DNA of 64,000 nucleotides from assembly GCF_018687755.1 (NCBI RefSeq), contig NZ_CP061305.1, positions 557,099-621,098 on the forward strand. The letters run 5' to 3'. Below are positions 1 through 9,012 of this stretch, piece by piece; positions within the stretch are counted from its first letter, which is position 1; each line of letters opens with the position of its first letter. This stretch comes from Polynucleobacter sp. JS-Mosq-20-D10. Its GTDB lineage: Bacteria; Pseudomonadota; Gammaproteobacteria; Burkholderiales; Burkholderiaceae. Position numbers and translations under genes: made by a program. Below the pieces are notes generated by a model that saw only the letters and a list, made by a program, of their open reading frames with translations, was not told the origin of the DNA and searched no databases.

Positions 1-142
1 AAACCAATCTCACCCTGCTATCCCGTTGTTCTGGGAAGCATTTTGAGATCTTTAACGCCCCAGAGAGGGTGATTTTTAGCTCTCCGCCTGTTGCCTCGTA
101 AATTCGTGGGCATATGGCCCGTGATGGTTTTACAATTCGGCC

Positions 143-709
143 ATGACTATTAAATCTGACCACTGGATCCGCCGTATGGGCGAGCAAGGCATGATCAGCC
201 CATTTGAACCTGGGCAGGTCCGCCATGATGCTGCCGGGCAAAAAATTGTGAGCTATGGCACTTCAAGCTATGGCTATGACATTCGTTGTGCTGATGAATT
301 CAAGATTTTCACGAATATCAACAGCACTATCGTTGATCCCAAGAATTTCGATGAACAATCGTTTGTTGATTTCAAGGGTCCGGTTTGTATTATTCCGCCA
401 AACTCTTTCGCTTTGGCAAGAACAGTTGAGTACTTCAAGATACCACGCAGTGTCTTAACGGTGTGCGTCGGTAAAAGTACGTATGCACGTTGCGGAATTA
501 TTGTGAACGTCACTCCATTCGAGCCTGAATGGGAGGGTTACGTCACACTCGAGTTTTCTAATACGACCCCATTGCCCGCAAAGATTTATGCTGGCGAAGG
601 ATGTGCACAAGTTCTGTTCTTTGAAAGCGATGAAGTGTGTGGCACATCGTACAAAGATCGTGGCGGTAAGTATCAAGGCCAAGTCGGCGTTACTCTGCCA
701 AAGACTTAA
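143..709 (+). CDS. dcd: dCTP deaminase
   Basis: Deaminates dCTP to dUTP, feeding dUMP/dTTP synthesis in the cytosol. The 188-residue length matches the family. Visible family signatures are the SSYGYDIR segment near the N-terminus, the KSTYAR segment (Ser112 and Arg116), and the LEFSNTTPLP block carrying the expected catalytic Glu137. The C-terminal half has the small trimeric dUTPase-like beta fold pattern ending in a Gly/Tyr/Gln-rich tail. The next gene starts 48 bases downstream on the same strand. The stretch just after the stop contains three short copies of TCTGCTTAATC-like sequence. Family assignment is secure. Confidence 0.96.
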   Translation: MTIKSDHWIRRMGEQGMISPFEPGQVRHDAAGQKIVSYGTSSYGYDIRCADEFKIFTNINSTIVDPKNFDEQSFVDFKGPVCIIPPNSFALARTVEYFKIPRSVLTVCVGKSTYARCGIIVNVTPFEPEWEGYVTLEFSNTTPLPAKIYAGEGCAQVLFFESDEVCGTSYKDRGGKYQGQVGVTLPKT

Positions 710-757
710 TCTGCTTAATCTGCTTAATCGCCGTATTGGCGACTTTAAAGGGTACAC

Positions 758-3025
758 ATGAAATTTCGTTTTCCAATCATCATTATTGATGAGGACTTTC
801 GCTCTGAAAATATTTCAGGTTCGGGTATTCGCGATTTAGCGGAGGCGATTGAAAACGAGGGCATGGAGGTGATTGGCTTAACTAGTTATGGAGATCTCAC
901 ATCCTTTGCCCAGCAGGCCTCCCGTGCTTCTAGTTTTATTGTGTCGATCGATGATGAGGAGTTCGTCTCTGATTCTGAAGACCATGACTTACCTGCATTA
1001 AATAATTTACGTGCTTTTATTACTGAAGTACGTAAACGCAACGAAGATATTCCAATCTTCTTGTATGGCGAGACCCGTACTTCACGCCATATGCCGAATG
1101 ACATCTTGCGCGAGTTGCATGGCTTTATTCATATGAATGAAGATACGCCAGAGTTTGTAGCGCGCCACATCATTCGTGAGGCCAAGGTGTACCTCGATTC
1201 ATTGGCGCCCCCATTCTTTCGCGCCTTAACAAATTACGCCTCTGAAGGTTCTTACTCTTGGCATTGTCCTGGGCACTCTGGTGGCGTGGCTTTCTTGAAG
1301 AGCCCGGTAGGGCGTATGTTTCATCAATTCTTTGGTGAGAATATGCTGCGTGCTGACGTCTGTAATGCAGTGGAAGAATTAGGTCAGCTGTTAGATCACA
1401 CTGGGCCTGTATTGCAAAGCGAGCGCAATGCTGCACGTATCTTTAACGCTGATCATTTGTTCTTTGTGACAAACGGTACATCAACTTCCAACAAGATTGT
1501 TTGGCACTCTACCGTTGCCCCTGGTGATGTAGTGCTGGTAGACCGCAACTGCCATAAGTCCGTAATTCATTCGATCACGATGATGGGCGCGATTCCGATC
1601 TTCTTGATGCCAACGCGTAATCACCTCGGCATTATTGGCCCGATTCCTAAAGAAGAGTTTGAGTGGAAAAACATCAAGAAGAAAATTGATGCTAACCCCT
1701 TCATTAAAGATAAGAACGTGGTGCCACGCGTCATGACGCTCACGCAAAGTACTTATGACGGTATCGTCTACAACGTCGAGATGATTAAAGACATGCTCGA
1801 TGGCAAAGTCGATTCATTACATTTCGATGAAGCTTGGTTGCCACATGCTGCATTCCATCCTTTCTATAAAGATATGCATGCCATCGGATCGGATCGCAAG
1901 CGCACTAAAAAGAGTTTGATGTTTGCTACTCAATCAACCCATAAGTTATTGGCTGGTCTCTCACAAGCTTCGCAGGTATTGGTGCAGGACGCAGAAGAAC
2001 ATAAGCTTGATCGCGACTGTTTCAATGAAGCCTATTTGATGCACACCTCTACTAGCCCCCAGTACGCCATCATCGCTTCTTGCGATGTGTCTGCTGCCAT
2101 GATGGAGTCTCCTGGCGGCACTACGCTCGTTGAAGAATCTATCGCTGAGGCAATGGACTTCCGCCGCGCAATGCGTGAAGTGGATGATAAGTTTGGCGCA
2201 GACTGGTGGTTTAAGGTTTGGGGTCCAGATCACCTAACTGAAGAGGGTATTGGTGAGCGTTCAGATTGGATACTGGCGCCCAATGATAGCTGGCATGACT
2301 TTGGCAATATTGCACAAGACTTCAACATGCTCGACCCCATCAAGGCGACAGTAGTTACGCCTGGTTTAGATGTTGAGGGTAACTTCGGTTCTATGGGTAT
2401 ACCGGCGAGCATTGTGACCAAGTACTTGGCTGAGCACGGCGTGATCGTAGAGAAGTGCGGTTTGTACTCTTTCTTCATCATGTTCACCATCGGTATCACT
2501 AAGGGTCGTTGGAATACGTTGGTAACTGAGCTACAGCAATTTAAAGACCACTTTGATAAGAATGCTCCCTTGTGGAAAGTATTGCCAGAGTTCGTTGCTA
2601 AACACCCTCGCTATGAGCGCGTCGGCCTCAAAGATATCTGTCAGCAGATCCATGAGTTCTATAAGGGTCGTAATGTAGCTCGTATGACTACGGAGATGTA
2701 CACCTCGGATATGGTGCCAGCGATGATGCCTTCAGAAGCTTGGGCAAAGATGGCACACAAAAAAGTGGATCGCGTTCCCTTGGATCAACTTGAAGATCGC
2801 ATTACTGCAATGCTAGTCACTCCATATCCTCCAGGTATTCCATTGCTGATTCCGGGCGAGCGTTTCAATAAACGCATCATTGACTACCTCTACTTTGCCC
2901 GTGACTTCAATGCGCAATTCCCGGGCTTTGAGACTGATATTCATGGACTGGTAAAGGGTGATGTCAATGGAAGTAGTGAGTACTACGTTGATTGCGTAAG
3001 GCAGGAGCCAGATATCACTTTGTAA
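758..3025 (+). CDS. Arg/Lys/Orn decarboxylase, PLP-dependent (fold type I)
   Basis: A 755-residue biodegradative-type basic amino acid decarboxylase, which would remove the carboxyl group of arginine, lysine or ornithine to make agmatine, cadaverine or putrescine. Residues 1-130 form the response-regulator-like wing domain; the PLP domain follows. It shows the HCPGHSGG motif, the HFDEAW aspartate that contacts the PLP ring nitrogen, and STHK with Lys396 as the predicted Schiff-base lysine. The length is closest to AdiA-type enzymes (about 755) rather than CadA/SpeC (about 710-715), but substrate cannot be settled from the sequence. A strong terminator follows. No cognate antiporter gene lies alongside. 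Confidence 0.92.
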   Translation: MKFRFPIIIIDEDFRSENISGSGIRDLAEAIENEGMEVIGLTSYGDLTSFAQQASRASSFIVSIDDEEFVSDSEDHDLPALNNLRAFITEVRKRNEDIPIFLYGETRTSRHMPNDILRELHGFIHMNEDTPEFVARHIIREAKVYLDSLAPPFFRALTNYASEGSYSWHCPGHSGGVAFLKSPVGRMFHQFFGENMLRADVCNAVEELGQLLDHTGPVLQSERNAARIFNADHLFFVTNGTSTSNKIVWHSTVAPGDVVLVDRNCHKSVIHSITMMGAIPIFLMPTRNHLGIIGPIPKEEFEWKNIKKKIDANPFIKDKNVVPRVMTLTQSTYDGIVYNVEMIKDMLDGKVDSLHFDEAWLPHAAFHPFYKDMHAIGSDRKRTKKSLMFATQSTHKLLAGLSQASQVLVQDAEEHKLDRDCFNEAYLMHTSTSPQYAIIASCDVSAAMMESPGGTTLVEESIAEAMDFRRAMREVDDKFGADWWFKVWGPDHLTEEGIGERSDWILAPNDSWHDFGNIAQDFNMLDPIKATVVTPGLDVEGNFGSMGIPASIVTKYLAEHGVIVEKCGLYSFFIMFTIGITKGRWNTLVTELQQFKDHFDKNAPLWKVLPEFVAKHPRYERVGLKDICQQIHEFYKGRNVARMTTEMYTSDMVPAMMPSEAWAKMAHKKVDRVPLDQLEDRITAMLVTPYPPGIPLLIPGERFNKRIIDYLYFARDFNAQFPGFETDIHGLVKGDVNGSSEYYVDCVRQEPDITL

Positions 3026-3041
3026 TTGAGATCTACTTAAT

Positions 3042-3069
3042 AAAAAAACCACCTACGGGTGGTTTTTTT
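3042..3069. terminator. Bidirectional intrinsic terminator
   Basis: A-tract, stem ACCACC with loop TACG and GGTGGT, then a run of seven T. It sits between the convergent decarboxylase and dctM genes and overlaps the dctM stop codon, so it can serve both directions. Confidence 0.9.
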
Positions 3070-4600
3070 ATTTACCTGGCTTATCTAGCTGAAAGACTAC
3101 CGGAGCATCTTCATTAGTCTTGCTTGATGGGTCATCTGGCTTGACTTCATCACCCCCGGTGAAATTAAAGTCTTGGCTCTGAATCACTGCAGCAGGCTTA
3201 TCTAGCAATGTGGTGACTAACGCTGGGAATGCTGCAACTACCACAACCATGATGAGTTGCAGAACAACCCAAGGTAATGCACCCCAGTAGATATCGCTAC
3301 TCTTGACTTCTTTAGGTGCAACGCCACGCAGATAGAACAGTGCAAACCCAAATGGGGGATGCATAAATGAGGTTTGCATATTGACGCACAGCATGACGCC
3401 GAACCACACTAGAGCTGCGCTGGCTGCTGCTTGGGAGTTGCCATTCATGGAGGCAAGTAATACTGGTGCCAGTAGTTTGACTGCGACTGGTGCAAGCAGA
3501 GGCACAACGATGAAAGCGATTTCAAAGAAGTCCAAGAAGAATGCTAAGAAGAAAACAAACAGATTCACAACCACTAAGAATCCAATCCAGCCTCCTGGCA
3601 GATTGGAAAACAATGTTTCTACCCAGTGACCGCCATCAACACCTTGGAAGACAACTGAGAAGCAAGTCGAACCAATTAAGATGAATACCACCATCGCCGT
3701 AATCCGCATGGTGTTTTGATAGGCCTGCTGTATCAAGCCCTTGAGATTCGGAATGCTTGCTCTACGAATCCATGCCAAAAGTAAAGCACCCATCGCTCCC
3801 ATGGCGCCAGATTCGGTTGGGGTTGCGATTCCAGTCATGATGGTTCCCAGTACCAAGAAAATCAGCGCCGCCGAGGGAATAATTCCTAGTAGACATTTTT
3901 TCCACAGTTCCCAGCCTTTGAGGGTGAGTTCATTTTCTGGGGCCGCGGGAAGGTAATCAGGTCTGAAGCGGGATAGGAAAAAGGTGTAGAGAGCAAATAG
4001 GCCGATTTGCAGCAGGGAAGGCCCCCAAGCGCCAAGGTACATGCTGCCAACATCGGCGCTGCCACTTTGGGTTTTTAGCTGATCGGCCAAAACAATCAGC
4101 ACTAGAGAGGGTGGTACAAGCTGGGTAATAGTCCCAGAAGCCGCTAAAACGCCTGTAGCGTAGCGCATGTTGTAGCCATAACGCATCATCACTGGGAGGG
4201 AAATCATCGCCATGGCGATCACCTGAGCGGCTACGGTACCGGTAATAGCCCCCAGAATAAATCCCACAATAATCACTGAGTAGCCAAGTCCACCCCGAAT
4301 ACGTCCAAAAAGCTGACCCATAGAGTCCAACATTTCTTCTGCAAGACCGCAGCGCTCCAAGATGGCGCCCATGAATGTGAAGAAGGGGATTGCTAGAAGT
4401 AGGTCGTTAGCAAGAACACCACCAAAGATGCGCTGGGGTATGGCCTGTAAAAACGGCATACCAAAGAAGTTTTCACTAATGGCAATGCCAGCAAAGAATA
4501 GTCCTGCAGCCATTAAAGAAAAGGCTACCGGAAAGCCGATCACCATGAACACAATGAGCCCGCCAAACATCAGCGGTGGCATCCATTCAAGTGGAATCAT
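3068..4600 (-). CDS. dctM: TRAP transporter large permease DctM
   Basis: The 12-TM subunit of a tripartite ATP-independent periplasmic transporter, driving sodium-coupled uptake of a carboxylate-type solute across the inner membrane. The protein is hydrophobic throughout, with the conserved GAITGTVAAQV and GATPTESGA-like family segments (GIATPTESGAMGA near residue 260). At 510 residues it is longer than the usual 425-440; the extra length includes a polar C-terminal tail after about residue 460. Its start overlaps the dctQ stop by 4 bases (ATGA), so the two are translationally coupled. No dctP binding protein gene is present in this window, so the substrate is unknown. Confidence 0.92.
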   Translation of the reverse strand: MIPLEWMPPLMFGGLIVFMVIGFPVAFSLMAAGLFFAGIAISENFFGMPFLQAIPQRIFGGVLANDLLLAIPFFTFMGAILERCGLAEEMLDSMGQLFGRIRGGLGYSVIIVGFILGAITGTVAAQVIAMAMISLPVMMRYGYNMRYATGVLAASGTITQLVPPSLVLIVLADQLKTQSGSADVGSMYLGAWGPSLLQIGLFALYTFFLSRFRPDYLPAAPENELTLKGWELWKKCLLGIIPSAALIFLVLGTIMTGIATPTESGAMGAMGALLLAWIRRASIPNLKGLIQQAYQNTMRITAMVVFILIGSTCFSVVFQGVDGGHWVETLFSNLPGGWIGFLVVVNLFVFFLAFFLDFFEIAFIVVPLLAPVAVKLLAPVLLASMNGNSQAAASAALVWFGVMLCVNMQTSFMHPPFGFALFYLRGVAPKEVKSSDIYWGALPWVVLQLIMVVVVAAFPALVTTLLDKPAAVIQSQDFNFTGGDEVKPDDPSSKTNEDAPVVFQLDKPGK

Positions 4601-5148
4601 TGCATGGGCTTTTCATAATGGAGATCGGCAGCGGGTAATGTTGCTTTACCTTTCAGTGCGCCAATGCGTTTAATAATTTCTGATAGCCCCTGAAGACTCA
4701 GCATGAAGAAACCAAAAGGCACAACAAACTTAATAGGGTAGCGTGACAAACCGCCAGCGTTGAGCGAATGTTCTAAGACTAGCCATGAGGGATAAAACAA
4801 AGTAGTCCAAGACAGCCAGGCAAACAATAAGCAAGCGGGCAATAAAAAAACAATCAAACCAAAGAGGTCTACATAAAGACGTCCGCGATCAGAAAGCTGC
4901 GAGTAAATTAAATCTACCCGAACATGTTCATTGCGTTTCAGGGTGTACGAAGCACCTAGCATGACGGCACCGGCAAAGAGATACCACTGTAATTCCAGTG
5001 GCCAGTTATTGCTGATGTCTAGACTGTAGCGAACCAGCGCGTTAGCAGCTGACACTACGCAAGATAGCAAAATCATGATGCTGGCTGCCTTGCCCAGGAA
5101 TTGATTTAGGCGGTCAATTCCTGTTGAGAATGTTCCCCAAAAGCCCAT
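4597..5148 (-). CDS. dctQ: TRAP transporter small permease DctQ
   Basis: The four-TM small membrane subunit that pairs with DctM. At 183 residues it fits the family. Hydrophobic helices are visible at roughly residues 15-40, 55-75, 95-120 and 135-160, with the LQWYLFAGAVMLGASYTLKR segment characteristic of DctQ proteins (long Trp-containing helix 2 followed by a basic loop, then HVRVD). It starts 5 bases after the argH stop and overlaps dctM by 4 bases, so argH-dctQ-dctM is probably one transcript. Confidence 0.9.
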   Translation of the reverse strand: MGFWGTFSTGIDRLNQFLGKAASIMILLSCVVSAANALVRYSLDISNNWPLELQWYLFAGAVMLGASYTLKRNEHVRVDLIYSQLSDRGRLYVDLFGLIVFLLPACLLFAWLSWTTLFYPSWLVLEHSLNAGGLSRYPIKFVVPFGFFMLSLQGLSEIIKRIGALKGKATLPAADLHYEKPMQ

Positions 5149-5153
5149 GCAGT

Positions 5154-6572
5154 TTAGAGATCTGCACGACCCCGTTTAATTGCGGCCAGTACTTGCGCTG
5201 GGGCGGTACCACCAGCATGTTGACGAGAATTTACAGAGCCATCCACAGTCAGTAAAGCAAAGACATCATCACCCATCAGCTCAGGACGGTTATCTAAGCC
5301 ACAAGCAAAACGCAATTCAGAGAGTGATAAATCGGTGAGCATACAGTTGCGGCCTACACAGGCTTTCACTGCATGAGCTACTGCTTCGTGAGCATCACGG
5401 AAAGCCAAACCTTTTTTAACTAAGTAATCAGCCAGGTCGGTGGCAGTTGCGAAGCCTTCTTCGGCAGCGGCCCTCATCACATCGGCTTTAACCTGAATAT
5501 GGGGAACCATATCAGCGAAGATGCGCAAGGTATCTTGTACGGTATCTACCGCATCAAACAAAGGCTCTTTGTCTTCTTGGTTATCTTTGTTGTACGCTAA
5601 TGGCTGGCTCTTCATTAAGGTTAATAAAGAAATCAAATCACCGTAGACGCGACCAGTTTTGCCACGTGCTAATTCCGGTACATCCGGGTTCTTTTTCTGC
5701 GGCATGATCGAGCTGCCAGTACAGAAGCGATCTGGCAAATCAATAAAGCCAAAGCGTGGACTTAGCCACAGTACCAGCTCTTCAGATAAGCGGGACACAT
5801 GCATCATCAAGATGGATGCAAAGGCACAGAACTCAATCGCAAAGTCACGATCAGACACCGCATCAAGAGAGTTGTTGCAGATGCCATCAAACCCCAAAAT
5901 CTTGGCAACCTGCTCACGATCGATGGGGTAAGTTGTTCCGGCTAAAGCAGCTGCACCGAGCGGTAAACGATTAAAGCGGGCGCGCAGATCAGCCAAGCGG
6001 CTCGCATCACGACTAAACATTTCGTAATAGGCCATCAAGTGATGACCAAAAGTAATTGGCTGAGCTACTTGTAAATGAGTATGACCAGGCATGATCGTCG
6101 CAGCGTGATTCTCAGCAAGATTGAGCAAGGCAATGCGTAGGGTTTTGAGGGTGGCTGCGATTTCATCAACGCTGCCACGCAACCACAGGCGCAAATCAGT
6201 CGCTACCTGGTCATTGCGCGAACGACCAGTATGAAGACGCTTTCCAGCATCGCCAACTAACTCAGTCAGGCGAGCCTCGATATTCAGATGTACATCCTCC
6301 AATGCGAGTTGCCAATTAAATTCACCGGCTTCGATTTCGCGTTTGATCTGAGCCATACCCTTTTGAATATCCGCCAAATCTTGGGCGCCGATTATCTTTT
6401 GAGTGGCTAGCATTTCTGCGTGAGCTAAAGATCCTGCGATATCCACTAAGGCAAATCGTTGATCAAAACCAATGGAGGCGGTATAACGTTGAACTAGTTC
6501 GTCGACAGGTTCGTTAAATCGGGCCGACCAAGCTTGGGCTTTGTTGGAAAGGGAATTTTTGGATGAGCTCAT
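5154..6572 (-). CDS. argH: Argininosuccinate lyase
   Basis: Cleaves argininosuccinate to arginine and fumarate, the last step of arginine synthesis. The signature GSSIMPQKKNPD of the fumarase/aspartase superfamily is present, as is the TGRSRNDQVATD block. A longer reading frame extends to 6662, but the ATG at 6572 gives 472 residues starting MSSSKN, close to the family length, and avoids running into hemC, which starts 43 bases away on the other strand. The short gap must hold divergent promoters. It is followed directly by dctQ, an unusual partner for an arginine synthesis gene. Confidence 0.95.
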   Translation of the reverse strand: MSSSKNSLSNKAQAWSARFNEPVDELVQRYTASIGFDQRFALVDIAGSLAHAEMLATQKIIGAQDLADIQKGMAQIKREIEAGEFNWQLALEDVHLNIEARLTELVGDAGKRLHTGRSRNDQVATDLRLWLRGSVDEIAATLKTLRIALLNLAENHAATIMPGHTHLQVAQPITFGHHLMAYYEMFSRDASRLADLRARFNRLPLGAAALAGTTYPIDREQVAKILGFDGICNNSLDAVSDRDFAIEFCAFASILMMHVSRLSEELVLWLSPRFGFIDLPDRFCTGSSIMPQKKNPDVPELARGKTGRVYGDLISLLTLMKSQPLAYNKDNQEDKEPLFDAVDTVQDTLRIFADMVPHIQVKADVMRAAAEEGFATATDLADYLVKKGLAFRDAHEAVAHAVKACVGRNCMLTDLSLSELRFACGLDNRPELMGDDVFALLTVDGSVNSRQHAGGTAPAQVLAAIKRGRADL

Positions 6573-6615
6573 AAACGCAGTATATTGATGTAAATCTTTA
6601 ATTATTTTAAATGCT

Positions 6616-7596
6616 ATGTCCCAAACCCCTATTTCTAGCCCTACATCCTCTAACTCTGGCACTCCTGAGCGCCTAGTAATCGCCTCCCGTGAGAGTCGGC
6701 TCGCTATGTGGCAGGCTGAATACCTCCGGGATTGTCTTAAAAAGCTCTATCCAGCATGCGATGTACAGATCCTGGGTATGACTACCAGAGGAGATCAAAT
6801 ACTGGATAAAGCCCTCTCTAAAGTGGGTGGAAAGGGTTTATTTGTAAAAGAGCTAGAAACTGCCCTAGAAGATGGTCGGGCAGATTTGGCGGTGCACTCC
6901 CTGAAAGATGTTCCTATGGTCATGCCTGAGGGCTTTGATTTGTCATGTGTGATGGTGCGGGAAGATGCTCATGATGCATTTGTCTCTAATGACTATGCCA
7001 GCCTAGAGGATTTGCCAAAGGGTGCAGTAGTGGGCACTTCTAGTTTGCGAAGAGAGTCTGTTCTCAGATCCAGATTTCCGCATTTGGTGATCCAGCCCTT
7101 GAGGGGCAATTTAGATACCCGTATGGCTAAATTAGATCGCGGTGAATATCAAGCCATTATTTTGGCTGCTGCAGGTCTCAAGCGATTGGGTCTAGGAAGC
7201 CGTATTCGGGCTTTGCTACCTATTGATCCCTACACGCCGGCTGCTGGGCAAGGTGCTCTTGGTATCGAAACCCTGATTAAGCATCCCAGAATTAAAGAGT
7301 GGCTTGCGCCTCTCAACGATTTGCCAACACTCTATGCAGTGACTGCTGAACGTATGGTGTCGCGCCAATTAGGCGGATCTTGTGAAGTACCTTTGGCTGC
7401 ATATGCTACTTGGGATCAAGATCATATGAATATCCGCTCTTTTGTTGCTAGCGTGGATGGCACTGCAAGTTGCTTGGCCAGCGCTCAAGGCACCGTAAAG
7501 AGTCTTGATGATGCAGAGGCTCTAGGGTTATTAGTAGCACAAGATCTCATTGCTCAAGGTGCTGAGCGTTTATTGCCCAACGGTTTACCTAAATAA
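6616..7596 (+). CDS. hemC: Hydroxymethylbilane synthase (porphobilinogen deaminase)
   Basis: Polymerises four porphobilinogen units into hydroxymethylbilane for haem and sirohaem. At 326 residues it is slightly long because of a Ser/Thr-rich N-terminal extension of about 18 residues before the conserved RLVIASRESRLAMWQ. Visible motifs are GGKGLFVKELE, DLAVHSLKDVP, GTSSLRRESVL and LGGSCEVPLAAYA, in which Cys256 is the predicted dipyrromethane attachment site. hemD follows after a short gap, the usual haem order. Confidence 0.96.
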   Translation: MSQTPISSPTSSNSGTPERLVIASRESRLAMWQAEYLRDCLKKLYPACDVQILGMTTRGDQILDKALSKVGGKGLFVKELETALEDGRADLAVHSLKDVPMVMPEGFDLSCVMVREDAHDAFVSNDYASLEDLPKGAVVGTSSLRRESVLRSRFPHLVIQPLRGNLDTRMAKLDRGEYQAIILAAAGLKRLGLGSRIRALLPIDPYTPAAGQGALGIETLIKHPRIKEWLAPLNDLPTLYAVTAERMVSRQLGGSCEVPLAAYATWDQDHMNIRSFVASVDGTASCLASAQGTVKSLDDAEALGLLVAQDLIAQGAERLLPNGLPK

Positions 7597-7631
7597 GAAT
7601 TTATAAGTAAGATTTATTGGGTAAGCTGCGG

Positions 7632-8441
7632 ATGAGCAATAAGACCATTGTCATTACCCGCCCCAGTGGACAGGCGCGTCAGTTGTCAGAAGCGCTTCAG
7701 GTGAGCTTACGCAATAGTGGCTTTACCCCCGAATCTACCCCCAAGATCATTTCTCTACCCTTGCTGACTATTGCCCCAAAGGGCGATGGTGTTTTGGTGG
7801 GACTGATTACTAAAGCGCTAAAGACTGCAGACTTAGCCATCTTTGTTAGTCCAAATGCCATTGAATGCACAATGCGTTTATTGGAGTGTTCCTGGCAAGA
7901 GCTATCTAACAATCCTGTGCCAATTGGGGTTATGGGTGGTAGCAGCATGGCAGCCCTCAAAAATCATGGCATTGGTCTTGAGGGTGACCCCGCGCAAGTC
8001 ATTCTTCCTCTGAGTAATACGCGGTGGGATTCTGAGGGCTTATGGACCGAATTACAGAATCTGCACTGGAATTGGCCTACTAAAAAAGTGATCATCTTTA
8101 AAGGTGAGGGCGGGCGCGATTGGCTCGCTGACACTCTAAAAAATGCTGGTGCGCAAGTTGAAGCATTTTCAGTCTATGCTCGCGTTCCTTTAGATTTGAA
8201 TAGTTCGGCCTGGAACGAAATTCATGAGATGGATTTTGCTAAATCACTTTGGCTTCTCACTTCATCAGAGGCGGTAAGGTATTTAGGTCAAGCGAAACTA
8301 CCGCTTGATCTCGCTACAGCGGTTTGCCCGCATCACAATATTGCCGGTGCAGCTGAGCAAATTGGCTTTGGTGAGGTGTTGAATTGTGAACCTGGAGATG
8401 AGGCTTTGATTGCTGCATCGCAAGCTTGGCTATCAATTTAA
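7632..8441 (+). CDS. hemD: Uroporphyrinogen-III synthase
   Basis: Closes and inverts ring D of hydroxymethylbilane. The family is very divergent. The call rests on position directly after hemC, a 269-residue length, the N-terminal IVITRPSGQARQL, the LAIFVSPNAIE segment and WLLTSSEAVRYL near the C-terminus. The open frame extends to a TTG at 7617, but the ATG at 7632 is the better start. The stop overlaps the convergent ubiC stop by 4 bases. Confidence 0.85.
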   Translation: MSNKTIVITRPSGQARQLSEALQVSLRNSGFTPESTPKIISLPLLTIAPKGDGVLVGLITKALKTADLAIFVSPNAIECTMRLLECSWQELSNNPVPIGVMGGSSMAALKNHGIGLEGDPAQVILPLSNTRWDSEGLWTELQNLHWNWPTKKVIIFKGEGGRDWLADTLKNAGAQVEAFSVYARVPLDLNSSAWNEIHEMDFAKSLWLLTSSEAVRYLGQAKLPLDLATAVCPHHNIAGAAEQIGFGEVLNCEPGDEALIAASQAWLSI

Positions 8442-9010
8442 TTAGCAGGATAATTGAGAAGAGCCGGCAGAAAAACTTCGCTCACTAAAAGTGGGCGTCC
8501 TTTCAGTTGATATAGCGTACGTCTTGCCCAGCTGACCTGTGGCAACCCTGAATATTGCTGAAAACATTTTTTCCATAGGGCACTTTGTTTATCAAGGCGA
8601 GCAATCTCTCGGGTTGGTTTCTTTTGGGAGCGCATCCGCGTTTTGGCAAATAGCACTGCACCCAATGGTTTCTTTCCTAAACGCAGAACCTGATGATTAC
8701 TGCCGTTTGAGCTGGTACTGGGGATGATGCTGTGTGCCATCACCAGCGGAATATCATTAGCGCAAAGCAGTACCTCTCTGATGCGACAACGCTTGAGCTT
8801 GAAATGAAAATAGCGACTCTCGTCGCTATTCAGGTTTTGGCGGCAATCACGCAAAACTACTACCTCTAGTTTTTGTCCGATTGCACGCTCAATTTTTTGG
8901 GTTAAAGAACCGGTATCGCTAAGCCAAGGCTGCCACTGGCGTGGTGCTTGATGTAATTCACCGGAACCGACTCGATTCCATGCAGAACGGAGGCGACGAC
9001 GGTGAACCAT
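8438..9010 (-). CDS. ubiC: Chorismate--pyruvate lyase
   Basis: Converts chorismate to 4-hydroxybenzoate plus pyruvate, the first committed step of ubiquinone synthesis. At 190 residues it is a little longer than the E. coli enzyme (165). Family features are W.SDTGSLTQKIE near residue 30, the R-x-R-x-x-L strand around residues 75-85, and ARRTLYQLKGRPLLVSEVFL at the C-terminus, with the Glu expected in the active site. It begins 2 bases after the rhlE stop, so it is probably co-transcribed with the helicase. No ubiA is nearby. Confidence 0.85.
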   Translation of the reverse strand: MVHRRRLRSAWNRVGSGELHQAPRQWQPWLSDTGSLTQKIERAIGQKLEVVVLRDCRQNLNSDESRYFHFKLKRCRIREVLLCANDIPLVMAHSIIPSTSSNGSNHQVLRLGKKPLGAVLFAKTRMRSQKKPTREIARLDKQSALWKKCFQQYSGLPQVSWARRTLYQLKGRPLLVSEVFLPALLNYPAN

Positions 9011-9012
9011 TT

